Shown here: positions 1 through 7,613 of the stretch, in pieces
Position numbering within the stretch: position 1 is the first letter of the stretch
Layout: each line of letters opens with the position of its first letter
DNA from: Lysobacter sp. BMK333-48F3
GTDB taxonomy: Bacteria; Pseudomonadota; Gammaproteobacteria; Xanthomonadales; Xanthomonadaceae
Assembly: GCF_019733395.1 (NCBI RefSeq)
Contig: NZ_JAIHOO010000001.1
Span: forward strand, 620,001-684,000
Reading direction: 5' to 3'
Length of the DNA: 64,000 nt
Notes under the pieces: model-generated
Told to the model about the DNA's origin: nothing
The model's input: only the letters and a program-made list of their open reading frames with translations
The model's database searches: none
Translations under genes and position numbers: made by a program

Positions 1-65
1 TCGTCGTGGAAGATTTCGCGGTGCTCGATGGTGCGCTGCAGGGCTTCTTGCGGGGTCAGGGGCAT
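1..65 (-). CDS. trpD: Anthranilate phosphoribosyltransferase, N-terminal end only (cut by window edge)
   Basis: Only the first 21 codons are inside the window, read leftwards from an ATG at 65. They begin MPLTPQEALQRTIEHREIFH, which matches the N-terminus I know for xanthomonad TrpD. The enzyme would transfer phosphoribose to anthranilate, the second committed step of tryptophan synthesis. It lies 120 bp downstream of trpG on the same strand, the usual trpG-trpD(-trpC) order. The identification rests on this short stretch plus position. Confidence 0.8.
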   Translation of the reverse strand, partial: MPLTPQEALQRTIEHREIFHD

Positions 66-185
66 GGGATCGGGGCCTGATGGATAGACGGGACGGGCTC
101 GGCGCTGCGGGGCAGGATCAGCCTCGCCATCGCCGCCGGCCGCGTCCGTGGCGCAGGTCGCGCAGCGAACACCGCAGCCGCGCGC

Positions 186-767
186 TCATCGCTGCAGGAA
201 ATTGCGCAGCAGGGCGTGGCCGTGCTCGGTCTTGATCGACTCGGGGTGGAACTGCACGCCCTCGACCGGATGCTCGCGGTGGCGCAGGCCCATGATCTCC
301 TCGAAGCCGCCGTCGTCGAATTCGGTCCAGGCGGTGACCTCCAGGCAGTCCGGCAGGCTTTCGCGCTCGACCACCAGCGAGTGGTAGCGGGTCGCCTCGT
401 AGCCGTCCGGCAGGCCGGCGAACACGCCCCGGCCCTGGTGCCGGATCGGCGAGGTCTTGCCGTGCATGATCCGCTTGGCCCGGATCACCTGGCCGCCGTA
501 GGCCTGGCCCAGGCTCTGGTGGCCCAGGCACACGCCCAGGATCGGGGTGCTCGCGCCGAGCCGGCGAATCACCTCCAGCGATACCCCGGCCTGGTCCGGC
601 GTGCACGGGCCGGGCGAGATCACGATCCGCTCCGGCGCCAGGCGCTCGATCTCGTCCACCGACAGCTCGTCGTTGCGGATCACCTGCACCGGCGCGCCCA
701 GCGCCTGCAGGTACTGGACGAGGTTGTAGGTAAAGCTGTCGTAGTTGTCGATCATCAGGACGGACAT
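186..767 (-). CDS. trpG: Anthranilate synthase component II, glutamine amidotransferase
   Basis: A 193-residue class I glutamine amidotransferase that supplies ammonia from glutamine to TrpE for anthranilate synthesis. It starts [20 protein letters not shown], the typical TrpG/PabA opening. It has the nucleophile-elbow motif [15 protein letters not shown] (Cys near residue 78) and the catalytic His-x-Glu near the end in [14 protein letters not shown]. Length is normal for stand-alone TrpG. It precedes trpD on the same strand, while trpE sits 3.3 kb away behind a two-component system. A Trp-containing leader ORF lies 220 bp upstream of its start. A dual role with PabB for folate cannot be excluded. 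Confidence 0.95.
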   Translation of the reverse strand: MSVLMIDNYDSFTYNLVQYLQALGAPVQVIRNDELSVDEIERLAPERIVISPGPCTPDQAGVSLEVIRRLGASTPILGVCLGHQSLGQAYGGQVIRAKRIMHGKTSPIRHQGRGVFAGLPDGYEATRYHSLVVERESLPDCLEVTAWTEFDDGGFEEIMGLRHREHPVEGVQFHPESIKTEHGHALLRNFLQR

Positions 768-986
768 GACGCGCCTCGAATGCGGAGGTTGCCGGGGTGC
801 GGGCCGGCCAGGATGCCGGCGTCGGGTTGCGTCGGCTGCGACGCGACGCGGCCGCGTGCGGGCGCGAACGCCGGCGCACGCCCGCGCCGGCGCGAGGGCC
901 GGTGGAGACGGGGTTTACGGGAAGCGATGCAGGCTCCGGCCGGCATGGGACCGGCGGGGCGGCGCGCGCAGGCGCGGCGGGGGGAA

Positions 987-1130
987 TCAGCGTCCGGCGG
1001 GACGGGGGTCGTAGGCGGGGTCACGCAGCGAATCCTCGGAGGGCGGCAAAGCGGGGACGAAGGCGGCACGCCACCATCGCCAGCCCAGGCCGGCCCCTGC
1101 GGATTTCTGCGGAATTGCGCGAACGATCAT
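987..1130 (-). CDS. Putative trp leader peptide upstream of trpG (47 aa, GWRWW run)
   Basis: A 47-codon ORF on the trpG strand, ATG at 1130, TGA at 987-989, ending 219 bp before trpG. Residues 16-20 read GWRWW, so three Trp codons fall within four. The leader in front of trpE has exactly the same length and the same GWRWW run at residues 15-19, while the rest of the two peptides is different. That pattern of conserved Trp codons in unrelated flanking sequence is what is expected of attenuator leader peptides. I see no U-tract terminator before trpG, so the control mechanism is not settled. The function is inferred. Confidence 0.7.
   Translation of the reverse strand: MIVRAIPQKSAGAGLGWRWWRAAFVPALPPSEDSLRDPAYDPRPAGR
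1058..1079 (-). promoter_or_regulatory. Hairpin over the Trp codons of the trpG leader
   Basis: On the minus strand the GCGATGGTGG segment, which encodes the Trp codons, can pair with the CCGCCTTCG segment just after it around a 4-nt loop. The stem has one U.U mismatch and one G.U pair. The trpE leader folds a stronger hairpin at the same place, with a different 3' arm, which argues that the structure is conserved. A ribosome stalled at the Trp codons would open it. Confidence 0.5.
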
Positions 1131-1145
1131 GGCCCTACTGTAACC
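1131..1145 (-). promoter_or_regulatory. Conserved GGTTACAGT block in front of the trpG leader ATG
   Basis: Reading on the minus strand, GCGGTTACAGTAGGGCC runs straight into the leader ATG. The trpE leader has GCGGTTACAGTGTGGCC at the same spot. TACAGT is a plausible -10 box only 6 nt before the ATG, so the leader mRNA might start at or near its own start codon. I see no good -35 box. The block could equally be a regulator site. Confidence 0.4.
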
Positions 1146-1229
1146 GCTAGGCTCGGGTCTGCGCGAGAGGCCCACCCCGCGCCGGCCCGACCGTACGGGG
1201 CCCACCGGGCCGACCGCGGCAGCACGGTC

Positions 1230-2588
1230 TCAATCCGCGCTCGCCAGACTCACCCGCACCCGCAACCCCGGCGCCTGATCCAACAGCGCGATGCGGCCGC
1301 CGTGGCGGTGCGCGATCGCCCGCACCAGGCTCATGCCCAGGCCGATGCCGGGCGAGCCGCGATGCGCCTCCAGGCGCTGGAAGCGGTCGAACACCCGCTC
1401 GCGGTCGGCGGCCGGGATGCCCGGGCCGCGGTCGCCGATCTCCAGCACGATCTCGTCGCGCTCGCGGCGCAGCGCGACCTCGACCTCGCTCGCCGGCGGC
1501 GCGTACTTGACCGCGTTGTCGAGCACGTTGACCAGCAGTTGGAACAACTGATCGGCGTCGCCGCGCACCCGCGCCTGCGCCGTCGCGGCGATGCGCAGCG
1601 CGATGCCGCGCTCGGCGGCGATCGGCGTGTACAGCTCGACCGCATCGGCGGCCAGCGCGGCCAGGTCCAGCGCCGGCTCGTCGTGGACCGGCGGCTGCGC
1701 CTCGATCCGCGCCAGCCGCAGCAGCGCGCCGAACGACTGCAGCAATTGGTCGGTCTCGGCGATGGCCGCGTCCAGGCGCGCGGCGGTATCGCCTTCGGCG
1801 CGCGCGCGCAGTTCTTCCAGGCGGTTGCGCAGCCGGGTCAGCGGCGTGCGCAGGTCGTGGGCGATGTGGTCGGTGGCGTGGCGCACGCCGCCGAGCAATT
1901 CCTCGATCCGGTCGAGCATGGCGTTGAAGCGGCGCGCGAGCCGGTCGAAAGCGTCGTCGCTGCCGTCCGGCGTGGCGCGCAGCGCGAGCTCGCCGCGGCC
2001 GACCCGCTCGGCGGTGTCGTCGAGATGGCGCAGCCGGCGCGAGACCCAGCGCGAGGTCAGCCAGCCGACCAGCGCGCCCAGGCTGGCCGCGACCAGCAGC
2101 GCCACCAGCGCGGTGCGCAGCATCAGCGCCAAGAACCGGTCCTGGCTGCGGGTGCGGGTGCCGGTCAGCAAGGTGCTGCCGTCGGGCAGGCGCTGCAGCT
2201 GCGCGACCACGCGCAGCTTGCCGTCGCCGCCCGGCTCGGCGAACTCGATCCAGCGCGCGCCGCGCCGATGGGTCGGCAGGCGCGGATAGTCGCCGACGAT
2301 CATCCGCCCGTCGTGCGCGGTCAGGGCGTAGACCGCGTCGGGGTCTTCGTCGCTGGCGATGCGCTCGCGCAGTTCGCTCAGCAGCGCGGCGCGGCCGTCG
2401 TCGCGGTACAGCTCGACCAGGCCGGCGGCGTCGACCCGGACCAGTTCGCGCGCGTCCTGGGTCAGCAGCGCCGACACCGCGTAATGCACGCCGGCGCCGA
2501 GCAGGACGAAGGCGAGCAGGAAGGAGGCGGTCACCGCCAACGCCAGCCGCGCGCTGGTCGAACGCGGCCACGGCCGCCAACGGCTCAT
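1230..2588 (-). CDS. Sensor histidine kinase, two-component system
   Basis: A 452-residue membrane-bound HisKA-type kinase. Transmembrane segments lie near residues 15-38 and 155-178 around a periplasmic sensor of about 115 residues, followed by a HAMP linker, an H-box (DHIAHDLRTPLTRL, His244) and an ATPase domain with the N-box (NVLDNAVKYA), DRGPGIP and GIGLGMSLV motifs. The ATG at 2588 overlaps the stop of the response regulator gene (ATGA), so the two are translationally coupled. The signal is not evident; the pair sits between trpG and trpE but nothing in it points to tryptophan. Confidence 0.9.
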   Translation of the reverse strand: MSRWRPWPRSTSARLALAVTASFLLAFVLLGAGVHYAVSALLTQDARELVRVDAAGLVELYRDDGRAALLSELRERIASDEDPDAVYALTAHDGRMIVGDYPRLPTHRRGARWIEFAEPGGDGKLRVVAQLQRLPDGSTLLTGTRTRSQDRFLALMLRTALVALLVAASLGALVGWLTSRWVSRRLRHLDDTAERVGRGELALRATPDGSDDAFDRLARRFNAMLDRIEELLGGVRHATDHIAHDLRTPLTRLRNRLEELRARAEGDTAARLDAAIAETDQLLQSFGALLRLARIEAQPPVHDEPALDLAALAADAVELYTPIAAERGIALRIAATAQARVRGDADQLFQLLVNVLDNAVKYAPPASEVEVALRRERDEIVLEIGDRGPGIPAADRERVFDRFQRLEAHRGSPGIGLGMSLVRAIAHRHGGRIALLDQAPGLRVRVSLASAD

Positions 2589-3259
2589 GCGCCGAGCCGG
2601 TAGCCGGCGCCGCGCACGGTGTGCAGCAGCGGCCGCGCGAAGCCCTGGTCGATCTTCTGCCGCAGCCGGCTGATATGCACGTCGATGACGTTGGTCTGCG
2701 GATCGAAGTGGTAGTCCCACACCGCCTCCAGCAGCATGGTCCGGGTCACCACGCGCTCGGCCTGGCGCATCAGGTATTCGAGCAGGCGGAATTCGCGCGG
2801 CTGCAGCTCGATGCGCTTGTCGCCGCGACGCGCCTCGCGGCTGAGCAGGTCCAGTTCCAGATCGGCCACCCGCAGCCGGGTCGGCTCGCTGCCGCCGGCC
2901 TGGCCGCGGCGGGCGATGCTGTCCAGCCGCGCCGACAGTTCGGCATAGGCGAAGGGCTTGACCAGGTAGTCGTCGGCGCCGGCGCGCAGGCCTTCGACGC
3001 GCTGGTCGATGTCGCCGAGCGCGGTCAACAACAGCACCGGCACGCGGTTGCCGGCGCCGCGCAGGGTCTGCAGCAGGGTCATGCCGTCCAGTCCGGGCAG
3101 CATGCGGTCGAGCACGATCGCGTCGAAGGGCTCGGTGGTGGCCAGGAACAGGCCGTCCTTGCCGTTGTCGGCATGGTCGACGGCGTGGCCGTCCTCGCGC
3201 AGCCCCTTGGCGATGAAACCGGCGGTGTGGGGGTCGTCTTCGACGATCAGGACGCGCAT
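2585..3259 (-). CDS. OmpR-family response regulator
   Basis: A 224-residue regulator with an N-terminal receiver domain (acidic pair at residues 8-9, phospho-acceptor Asp51 in IVLDRMLPGLDG, conserved Lys in DDYLVKPF) and a C-terminal winged-helix DNA-binding domain ending HTVRGAGYRLGA. I chose the ATG at 3259 because the receiver fold starts there (MRVLIVEDDP). Upstream in-frame codons are low-complexity and Arg-rich. It is transcribed first and overlaps the kinase gene by 4 nt. Its target genes cannot be told from the sequence. Confidence 0.92.
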   Translation of the reverse strand: MRVLIVEDDPHTAGFIAKGLREDGHAVDHADNGKDGLFLATTEPFDAIVLDRMLPGLDGMTLLQTLRGAGNRVPVLLLTALGDIDQRVEGLRAGADDYLVKPFAYAELSARLDSIARRGQAGGSEPTRLRVADLELDLLSREARRGDKRIELQPREFRLLEYLMRQAERVVTRTMLLEAVWDYHFDPQTNVIDVHISRLRQKIDQGFARPLLHTVRGAGYRLGA

Positions 3260-3352
3260 GCCGACTCCGGACTCGCGACGGCGCAACGGGGACGGCGACA
3301 GGATACGCCGCCGGCTTGCGGCCGCGACGTAAAACCGCCGCGGCGCAAAGGC

Positions 3353-3383
3353 GATGCCCCGCCGGCTCGGCCGGCGGGGCATC
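3353..3383 (-). terminator. Strong hairpin after the small exported protein gene
   Basis: Perfect 13-bp stem (GATGCCCCGCCGG and its complement) with a 5-nt loop. On the minus strand it is followed by GCCTTTG, a weak T tract. It lies downstream of the 59-codon gene at 3510-3689 and upstream of the response regulator start, so it probably separates the two transcripts. Confidence 0.55.
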
Positions 3384-3509
3384 GGGCCCACGCCGACGAT
3401 GCGTGGGGCTCGGGGGCTGGAGGCCAGGGCCGGCCGCCGTTCGCAAGGCGCACGGCGCGGACCGGGGGAAGAGTCCGTGCCGCAAGCCCCGGTGGCGGCC
3501 GGCGCGGGC

Positions 3510-3689
3510 TCAGTTCGACGCCGGCGCGGCGACGGCGCGCTTGGCCGCCTTCTTGGCCTTGTGCTGGGTGTGCTTGACCGTCTTCGCGGCCGGCGCGGCG
3601 CCGGCGGCGGTGGGAGCCGGCGCGGCGGCGAAAGCGGAACCGGCGAACGCGGTCATGGCGACGGCGATCAGGGCGTTGCGGACGTTCAT
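3510..3689 (-). CDS. Small exported Ala/Lys-rich protein
   Basis: A 59-residue protein with an apparent signal peptide (MNVRNALIAVAMTAFAGSAFA, cleavage near residue 22) followed by about 37 residues rich in Ala, Lys and Pro (KTVKHTQHKAKKAAKRA). I recognise no domain. Similar short Ala/Lys-rich exported proteins are common in this bacterial group and are usually left hypothetical. An AGGAG-like ribosome site precedes the ATG at 3689. The mature part is strongly basic, so binding to envelope polyanions or nucleic acid is conceivable but unproven. Confidence 0.7.
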   Translation of the reverse strand: MNVRNALIAVAMTAFAGSAFAAAPAPTAAGAAPAAKTVKHTQHKAKKAAKRAVAAPASN

Positions 3690-3844
3690 GGGATAGCTCC
3701 TTGCAGTTCGGGGTTGGGAGTCTGGACCGGTGGGGCGAGTCCCCATCGCCGGCTCAGATTGCGCCCCCGCCCCTGCCGGGCGGCTTTCGGGCACATGAAC
3801 TTTTTTTAATCCGCCGACGCTGCGAACCGCGCCGCGCGTTCTTT

Positions 3845-4008
3845 GTAGGAGCGGCGTCAGCCGCGACAGCCGCAGCGATGTACGCGAGCGCCGGAGCCGA
3901 AGCCGCAAGCCCGCGGGCATGGCACGAAACAGCCGCCAAGCATCCTCGCTTCGACGGCTGCGGTGGTATTCGCTCTCTTCGGGTGGTCGCGGCTAACGCC
4001 GCTCCTAC
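3845..4008. repeat. Inverted pair of GTAG-type REP sequences
   Basis: Two near-complementary 23-mers beginning GTAGGAGCGGCG lie at 3845-3867 and, inverted, 3986-4008, separated by 118 nt. They fill most of the gap between the small exported protein gene and the 3' end of trpE. Related GTAG-headed palindromic repeats are known from Stenotrophomonas and Xanthomonas as bacterial REPs. No gene is seen in the spacer. Confidence 0.85.
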
Positions 4009-4025
4009 AGGGGCACGCGCGGCGC

Positions 4026-5501
4026 TTACAGGCCGCGCGCTGCCTCGGCCACGGCGCGGAACAGCGCGCGGCCCTTGTTCATCGTTTCTTCCCACTCCTT
4101 CTGCGGGTCGGAGTCGTAGACGATGCCGGCGCCGGCCTGCACGTGCAGGCGGCCGTCCTGGATCACCGCGGTGCGGATCGCGATCGCGGTGTCGGCGTCG
4201 CCGTGCCAGCCGATGTAGCCGACCGCGCCGGAATAGACGTTGCGCTTGACCGGTTCGAGCTCGCGGATCACTTCCAGGGCGCGGATCTTCGGCGCGCCGC
4301 TGACCGTGCCGGCCGGGAAGGTCGCGCGCAGCACGTCGGCGTAGCTCAGCCCCTGCTGCAGGCGGCCGGTGACTTCGCTGACGATGTGCATGACGTGGCT
4401 GTAGCGTTCGATCACGAACTGCTCGCCGACTTCGACCGTGCCCGCCTCCGACACCCGGCCGACGTCGTTGCGGCCGAGATCGATCAGCATCAGATGCTCG
4501 GCGCGCTCCTTGGGATCGGCCAGCAGCTCGGCTTCCAGGGCGTGGTCTTCCTCGATCGTCTTGCCGCGCGGGCGGGTGCCGGCGATCGGGCGCACGGTCA
4601 CCTCGCCGTCCTGCAGGCGCACCAGGATCTCCGGCGAGGAGCCGACCACCTGGGTGCCGCCGACGTCGAGGAAGTACATGTACGGCGACGGATTCAACGC
4701 GCGCAGAGCGCGGTACACGTCGACCGGGCGCGCCTTGAACGGCACGCTCAGGCGCTGCGACAGCACCACCTGGAAGATGTCGCCGGCGCGGATCAGTTCC
4801 TTGGACTTCTCCACCGCCTCGATGAAGCCTTCGCGGGTGAAGCCGGAAACGAAATCGCCCTCGTCCAGGCCGGCCGGATCGAGCGTCTCGGGGTAGCTGG
4901 CGCCGCCGATGCGCAGGCGGTGCACGAGCTGGTCGAGGCGGCGGTTGGCGCGGGCGAAGGCCTGCGGCTCGCGCGGATCGGCGTGCACGATCAGGTACAG
5001 CCGGCCCTTGAGGTTGTCGAACACCGCGACTTCCTCGCTCTGCATCAGCAGGATGTCGGGCGTGCCGAGCTCGTCGGGCTTTTCGCCGCCGGCCAGGCGG
5101 CGCTCGATGTACTGCACGCACTCGAAGCCGAACCAGCCGACCAGGCCGCCGGTGAAGCCCGGCAGGCCGTCGATCTTCGGCACCTGGTACTCGGTGCGCA
5201 GGCGCTCGACTTCGGCGAAGGGGTCGTCGACCACCCGGCTGTCGACCAGCTCGCCGTGCTCGCTGACGAACAGGGTATGCCCGGCGAAAGCGTACACGCG
5301 CTGCGCCGGCAGGCCGATGATCGAGTAGCGGCCGAAGCGCTCGCCGCCCTCGACCGATTCGAACAGATAGGTATGCGGGCCGTCGGCGAGCTTGAGGTAG
5401 ACCGACAGCGGCGTATCGAGGTCGGACAGGACCTCGCGCACGACCGGAATGCGGGTGTAGCCGTTAGCGGCTTGCTGCTGGAAGAGTTCGTGCGAGATCA
5501 C
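4026..5501 (-). CDS. trpE: Anthranilate synthase component I
   Basis: A 491-residue chorismate-utilising enzyme that converts chorismate plus ammonia (from TrpG) to anthranilate. The N-terminal part carries the feedback-binding region (LLESxEG-like [16 protein letters not shown]). The C-terminal part has the chorismate-binding signatures [49 protein letters not shown] and [20 protein letters not shown]. The GTG start at 5501 fits the N-terminus and has AAGGA about 8 nt upstream. A Trp-rich leader ORF precedes it and overlaps its first 38 nt in another frame, so expression is probably tuned by tryptophan supply. Confidence 0.97.
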   Translation of the reverse strand: MISHELFQQQAANGYTRIPVVREVLSDLDTPLSVYLKLADGPHTYLFESVEGGERFGRYSIIGLPAQRVYAFAGHTLFVSEHGELVDSRVVDDPFAEVERLRTEYQVPKIDGLPGFTGGLVGWFGFECVQYIERRLAGGEKPDELGTPDILLMQSEEVAVFDNLKGRLYLIVHADPREPQAFARANRRLDQLVHRLRIGGASYPETLDPAGLDEGDFVSGFTREGFIEAVEKSKELIRAGDIFQVVLSQRLSVPFKARPVDVYRALRALNPSPYMYFLDVGGTQVVGSSPEILVRLQDGEVTVRPIAGTRPRGKTIEEDHALEAELLADPKERAEHLMLIDLGRNDVGRVSEAGTVEVGEQFVIERYSHVMHIVSEVTGRLQQGLSYADVLRATFPAGTVSGAPKIRALEVIRELEPVKRNVYSGAVGYIGWHGDADTAIAIRTAVIQDGRLHVQAGAGIVYDSDPQKEWEETMNKGRALFRAVAEAARGL

Positions 5502-5607
5502 GCGGCGGTTCCTTCATGGGCGAGTGGGCAGGAGCGACGATGGCCGACGGCCACCATCGCCAACCCACGTCGGCGCAGAAGGAGTGCGGGTTCGCCCAGG
5601 CGTTCAT
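5464..5607 (-). CDS. Putative trp leader peptide overlapping the trpE start (47 aa, GWRWW run)
   Basis: A 47-codon ORF with ATG at 5607 and TAA at 5464-5466. It contains Trp at residues 4, 16, 18 and 19, the last three in the run GWRWW. Its reading frame differs from trpE, and it ends 38 nt inside trpE, so ribosomes translating the leader run across the trpE start site. The trpG leader has the same length, the same Trp run and the same upstream block. Inference: ribosome stalling at the Trp codons controls trpE. The overlap suggests a translational step, or coupling, rather than a simple terminator. Confidence 0.72.
   Translation of the reverse strand: MNAWANPHSFCADVGWRWWPSAIVAPAHSPMKEPPRDLARTLPAASR
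5534..5560 (-). promoter_or_regulatory. 12-bp hairpin spanning the Trp codons of the trpE leader
   Basis: On the minus strand GCGATGGTGGCC pairs with GGCCATCGTCGC around the 3-nt loop GTC (two G.U pairs, no mismatch). The 5' arm contains the adjacent Trp codons. It lies 33-59 nt upstream of the trpE start codon. No T tract follows, so it is not an ordinary terminator. Confidence 0.6.
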
Positions 5608-5646
5608 GGCCACACTGTAACCGCTTCGCGAACGCCGCGCGACGGG

Positions 5647-6618
5647 TCAGCCGGCGAGCGCGCCGGGCAGCGCCTCGGGCTGCGAGGCGGCCAGCAAGGG
5701 GCACCCGGCCGGCAGGTGCATGCGCACCCGTCCGGGCACGCAGTCGACGCGGAAGTGCCGCGCCTGCACCGGTTCGCCGTCGAGGTTGAGGGTCAACGGC
5801 GCGGCGGCGTCGATCTCGACCCGGCGCAGGCGCGCGCGCGTCGCGACCCGGTCCAGCGCGGCGTGCTTGCCCTCGGTCAACAGGGTGCGCACGGTCGCGC
5901 CGACTTCGCCGGACAGCTCCGGCACGATGGTCAGGTCGAGCAGGCCGTCGTCGATCAGCGCATCCGGGCACAGCGCCTGACCGCCGCCGGCCTGGCGGCC
6001 GTTGCCCAGGCCCAGGGCGATGAATTCGCCTTCCCAGTCGAAGCCCTCGCCGTGCAGGCGCGCGCGCAGCGGCTGGATCCGGCCGAGCTTGGCGACGCCG
6101 GTGATCAGGTAGGCCAGGCCGCCGAGCATTTTTTTCAGGCCCTCGTCGGTCTCCAGGGTGACCTGGGTACCGAAGCCGCCGCTGGCCAGATTGGCCGCCC
6201 AATGCAGGCCGTCCGGCGCCTGCAGGCGGATCAGGTCGATCGCCTGCGCGGGCCGGCGCCGGATCAATCGCAAGGCCTCGCGCGGCGCTTCGGGGATGCC
6301 GGCCGCGCCGGCGAAGTCGTTGGCCGTGCCCAACGGCACCAGGCCCAGGCTGGGCAGTTGCGCGGCGCGTTCGTCGCGATGGGCGAGCGTGGTCGCGACC
6401 TCGCTGAGGGTGCCGTCGCCGCCGGCGGCGACGATGGTGTCGACGCCGTCGGCGATCGCCTCGGCGACGTAGCGCTCGGCATCGCCGCCTTCCCAGGTGA
6501 CCCGCACGTCCAGCGCCACGCCGTCTTCGCGCAAGCCCGCCACGGCTTCGCGCAGCGCTTCGTCGCCGGCGGATTTGCCGTTGAGGATCAGACGCCAGCG
6601 CGGTGCGGACATGGGCAT
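5647..6618 (-). CDS. yegS: YegS/DAGK-family lipid kinase
   Basis: A 323-residue diacylglycerol-kinase-fold protein that would phosphorylate a membrane lipid at the inner membrane. It has the phosphate-binding motif GGDGT at residues 66-70, [10 protein letters not shown] near residue 97 and the family's second beta domain ([30 protein letters not shown]). Length fits YegS (about 300). Two ATGs lie in register (6618 and 6612); either could be used. The gene ends only 40 bp before the trpE leader ATG on the same strand, but that leader has its own conserved upstream block. The exact lipid substrate is not known for this subfamily. Confidence 0.88.
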   Translation of the reverse strand: MPMSAPRWRLILNGKSAGDEALREAVAGLREDGVALDVRVTWEGGDAERYVAEAIADGVDTIVAAGGDGTLSEVATTLAHRDERAAQLPSLGLVPLGTANDFAGAAGIPEAPREALRLIRRRPAQAIDLIRLQAPDGLHWAANLASGGFGTQVTLETDEGLKKMLGGLAYLITGVAKLGRIQPLRARLHGEGFDWEGEFIALGLGNGRQAGGGQALCPDALIDDGLLDLTIVPELSGEVGATVRTLLTEGKHAALDRVATRARLRRVEIDAAAPLTLNLDGEPVQARHFRVDCVPGRVRMHLPAGCPLLAASQPEALPGALAG

Positions 6619-6699
6619 TCGGGGCGGGCCAAGGTCCCGCGAGGCTAACAGCCGCGGCTCAGGACGCGGTGAACATCAAGATTCGCAACGGCTGTCACA

Positions 6700-6808
6700 C
6701 ACTTGTCATCGTCGATCCGGAATATGGGAGGCCATATCAGGGACGACGGGCGGAGGCGGGATTGCCTCCAAATCTTCCGGACGCGGGCCATCAGGCCCGC
6801 GTCTTTTT
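6700..6808 (+). ncRNA. Candidate small RNA ending in a clear terminator (5' end uncertain)
   Basis: Both flanking genes run leftwards, yet this gap contains a rightward terminator with no gene feeding it. Upstream of the terminator are two further hairpins: ATATGG-GAGG-CCATAT (6722-6737), whose loop shows a GGA, and GGAGGC-GGGATT-GCCTCC. Exposed GGA loops are the kind of site CsrA/RsmA binds, but this is only a resemblance. No convincing promoter was found, so the 5' end is a guess. An alternative is an antisense transcript into rraA's 3' region that stops here. Confidence 0.4.
6780..6808 (+). terminator. Rho-independent terminator
   Basis: Perfect 10-bp stem GACGCGGGCC/GGCCCGCGTC with ATCA loop, followed by TTTTT at 6804-6808. 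The T run is on the plus strand only. It is the main evidence for a plus-strand transcript between yegS and rraA. Confidence 0.8.
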
Positions 6809-6820
6809 CGTTGCGCCGGC

Positions 6821-6897
6821 AGGGACGCAGGGCGTTAAGCCGCATCACGCTCCCGCCCTCACCGATCTGTCCGTACGGCTTAACGCCCTGCGTCCCT
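6821..6897. repeat. Perfect 22-bp inverted repeat at the 3' end of rraA
   Basis: Arms at 6821-6842 and 6876-6897 are exact complements over 22 nt, with a 33-nt spacer. The right arm overlaps the rraA stop codon by 2 nt. It would form a long cruciform or an mRNA 3' stem that protects the rraA transcript. There is no adjoining T run on the rraA strand. The arms do not match the GTAG REP family. Confidence 0.85.
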
Positions 6898-7369
6898 AGC
6901 GCAGTTCCTCGTCGGCCAGCACCACGCCGTCCTGGTCGGCGCACAGCCAGTCGCCGGGATGGATCCGCAGGCCGCCGAACTCCACCGGCACGTCGCGCAA
7001 TCCCTGGCCGAGCTTGTCGGTCTTGCGCGGATTGGTGCCCAGCGCCTTGACCCCGAGCGCCATCGCCCCGATCGCGCCGCTGTCGCGGATCGCGCCGAAC
7101 ACCAGCACCCCGGCCCAGCCGTTCTCCAGCGCCTTGGCCGCGAGCAGATCGCCGAGCATCGCCCGCCGCATCGAGCCGCCGCCGTCGATCACCAGCACCC
7201 GGCCGCGGCCGTCCTCGGCCACCGCCTCGCGCACCAGCGAATTGTCCTCGTAGGCCTTGATCGTGCTGACCCGGCCGTCGAAGGCCAGGCGCCCGCCGTA
7301 ATCGCGCAGCGGCAACTCCAGCACGCGCACCCGTTGCTCGTGGAGATCGCACAGATCGCAGGTGTTCAT
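6896..7369 (-). CDS. rraA: RraA-family protein (RNase E activity regulator A homologue)
   Basis: A 157-residue RraA-fold protein. In E. coli RraA binds RNase E and dampens mRNA decay; other family members are aldolases for 4-hydroxy-4-methyl-2-oxoglutarate. Visible family motifs are DLCDLHEQRVRVLELPLRDYG near the N-terminus, VLVIDGGGSMRRAMLGDLLA, GAIRDSGAI and a closing HPGDWLCADQDGVVL. I chose the ATG at 7369 because the conserved region begins there. It is monocistronic as far as can be seen and ends in a 22-bp inverted repeat. Which activity applies here is not decided by sequence. Confidence 0.9.
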   Translation of the reverse strand: MNTCDLCDLHEQRVRVLELPLRDYGGRLAFDGRVSTIKAYEDNSLVREAVAEDGRGRVLVIDGGGSMRRAMLGDLLAAKALENGWAGVLVFGAIRDSGAIGAMALGVKALGTNPRKTDKLGQGLRDVPVEFGGLRIHPGDWLCADQDGVVLADEELR

Positions 7370-7490
7370 CGCCTCGCCCCCAGGGCTATCCGATGCCGTC
7401 ACCATGCCACGCCGTCGCGCCCGCGCCTACCGCATCGGCCGCGTCCTGCGCGGCAGCCGCCGAAGCCATCGCCGGTCGAAGCCGGCCCCT

Positions 7491-7538
7491 GTAGGAGCGG
7501 CGCCCCACGGGGATTTCCTGCGGTCACAAGCCGCGACC
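7491..7538. repeat. GTAG REP unit with long internal palindrome
   Basis: A 48-nt unit, GTAGGAGCGGCG at one end and AAGCCGCGACC at the other, with CCCCACGGGGATTTCC in the middle. Inverted, nearly identical units occur at 12767-12809 and 20811-20852, so it is a defined subtype of the local REP family. It lies between rraA and rpe. Confidence 0.75.
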
Positions 7539-7613
7539 GGAGATGCGCAGCGCATCACGCCTCAGCGTCGCGGATCGAAGCCGGAACCGCCGCAGCCGAA
7601 TCGGGGGTATCGC

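Noticed and set aside
216..2603. A 795-codon plus-strand open frame over trpG and the histidine kinase
   Set aside because: Antisense to well-supported genes, low-complexity Arg/Ala/Gln sequence, no motif or ribosome site.
1230..3259. Idea that the two-component system between trpG and trpE senses tryptophan
   Set aside because: Nothing in its sensor domain suggests it, and leader peptides already offer a control. Position alone is not enough.
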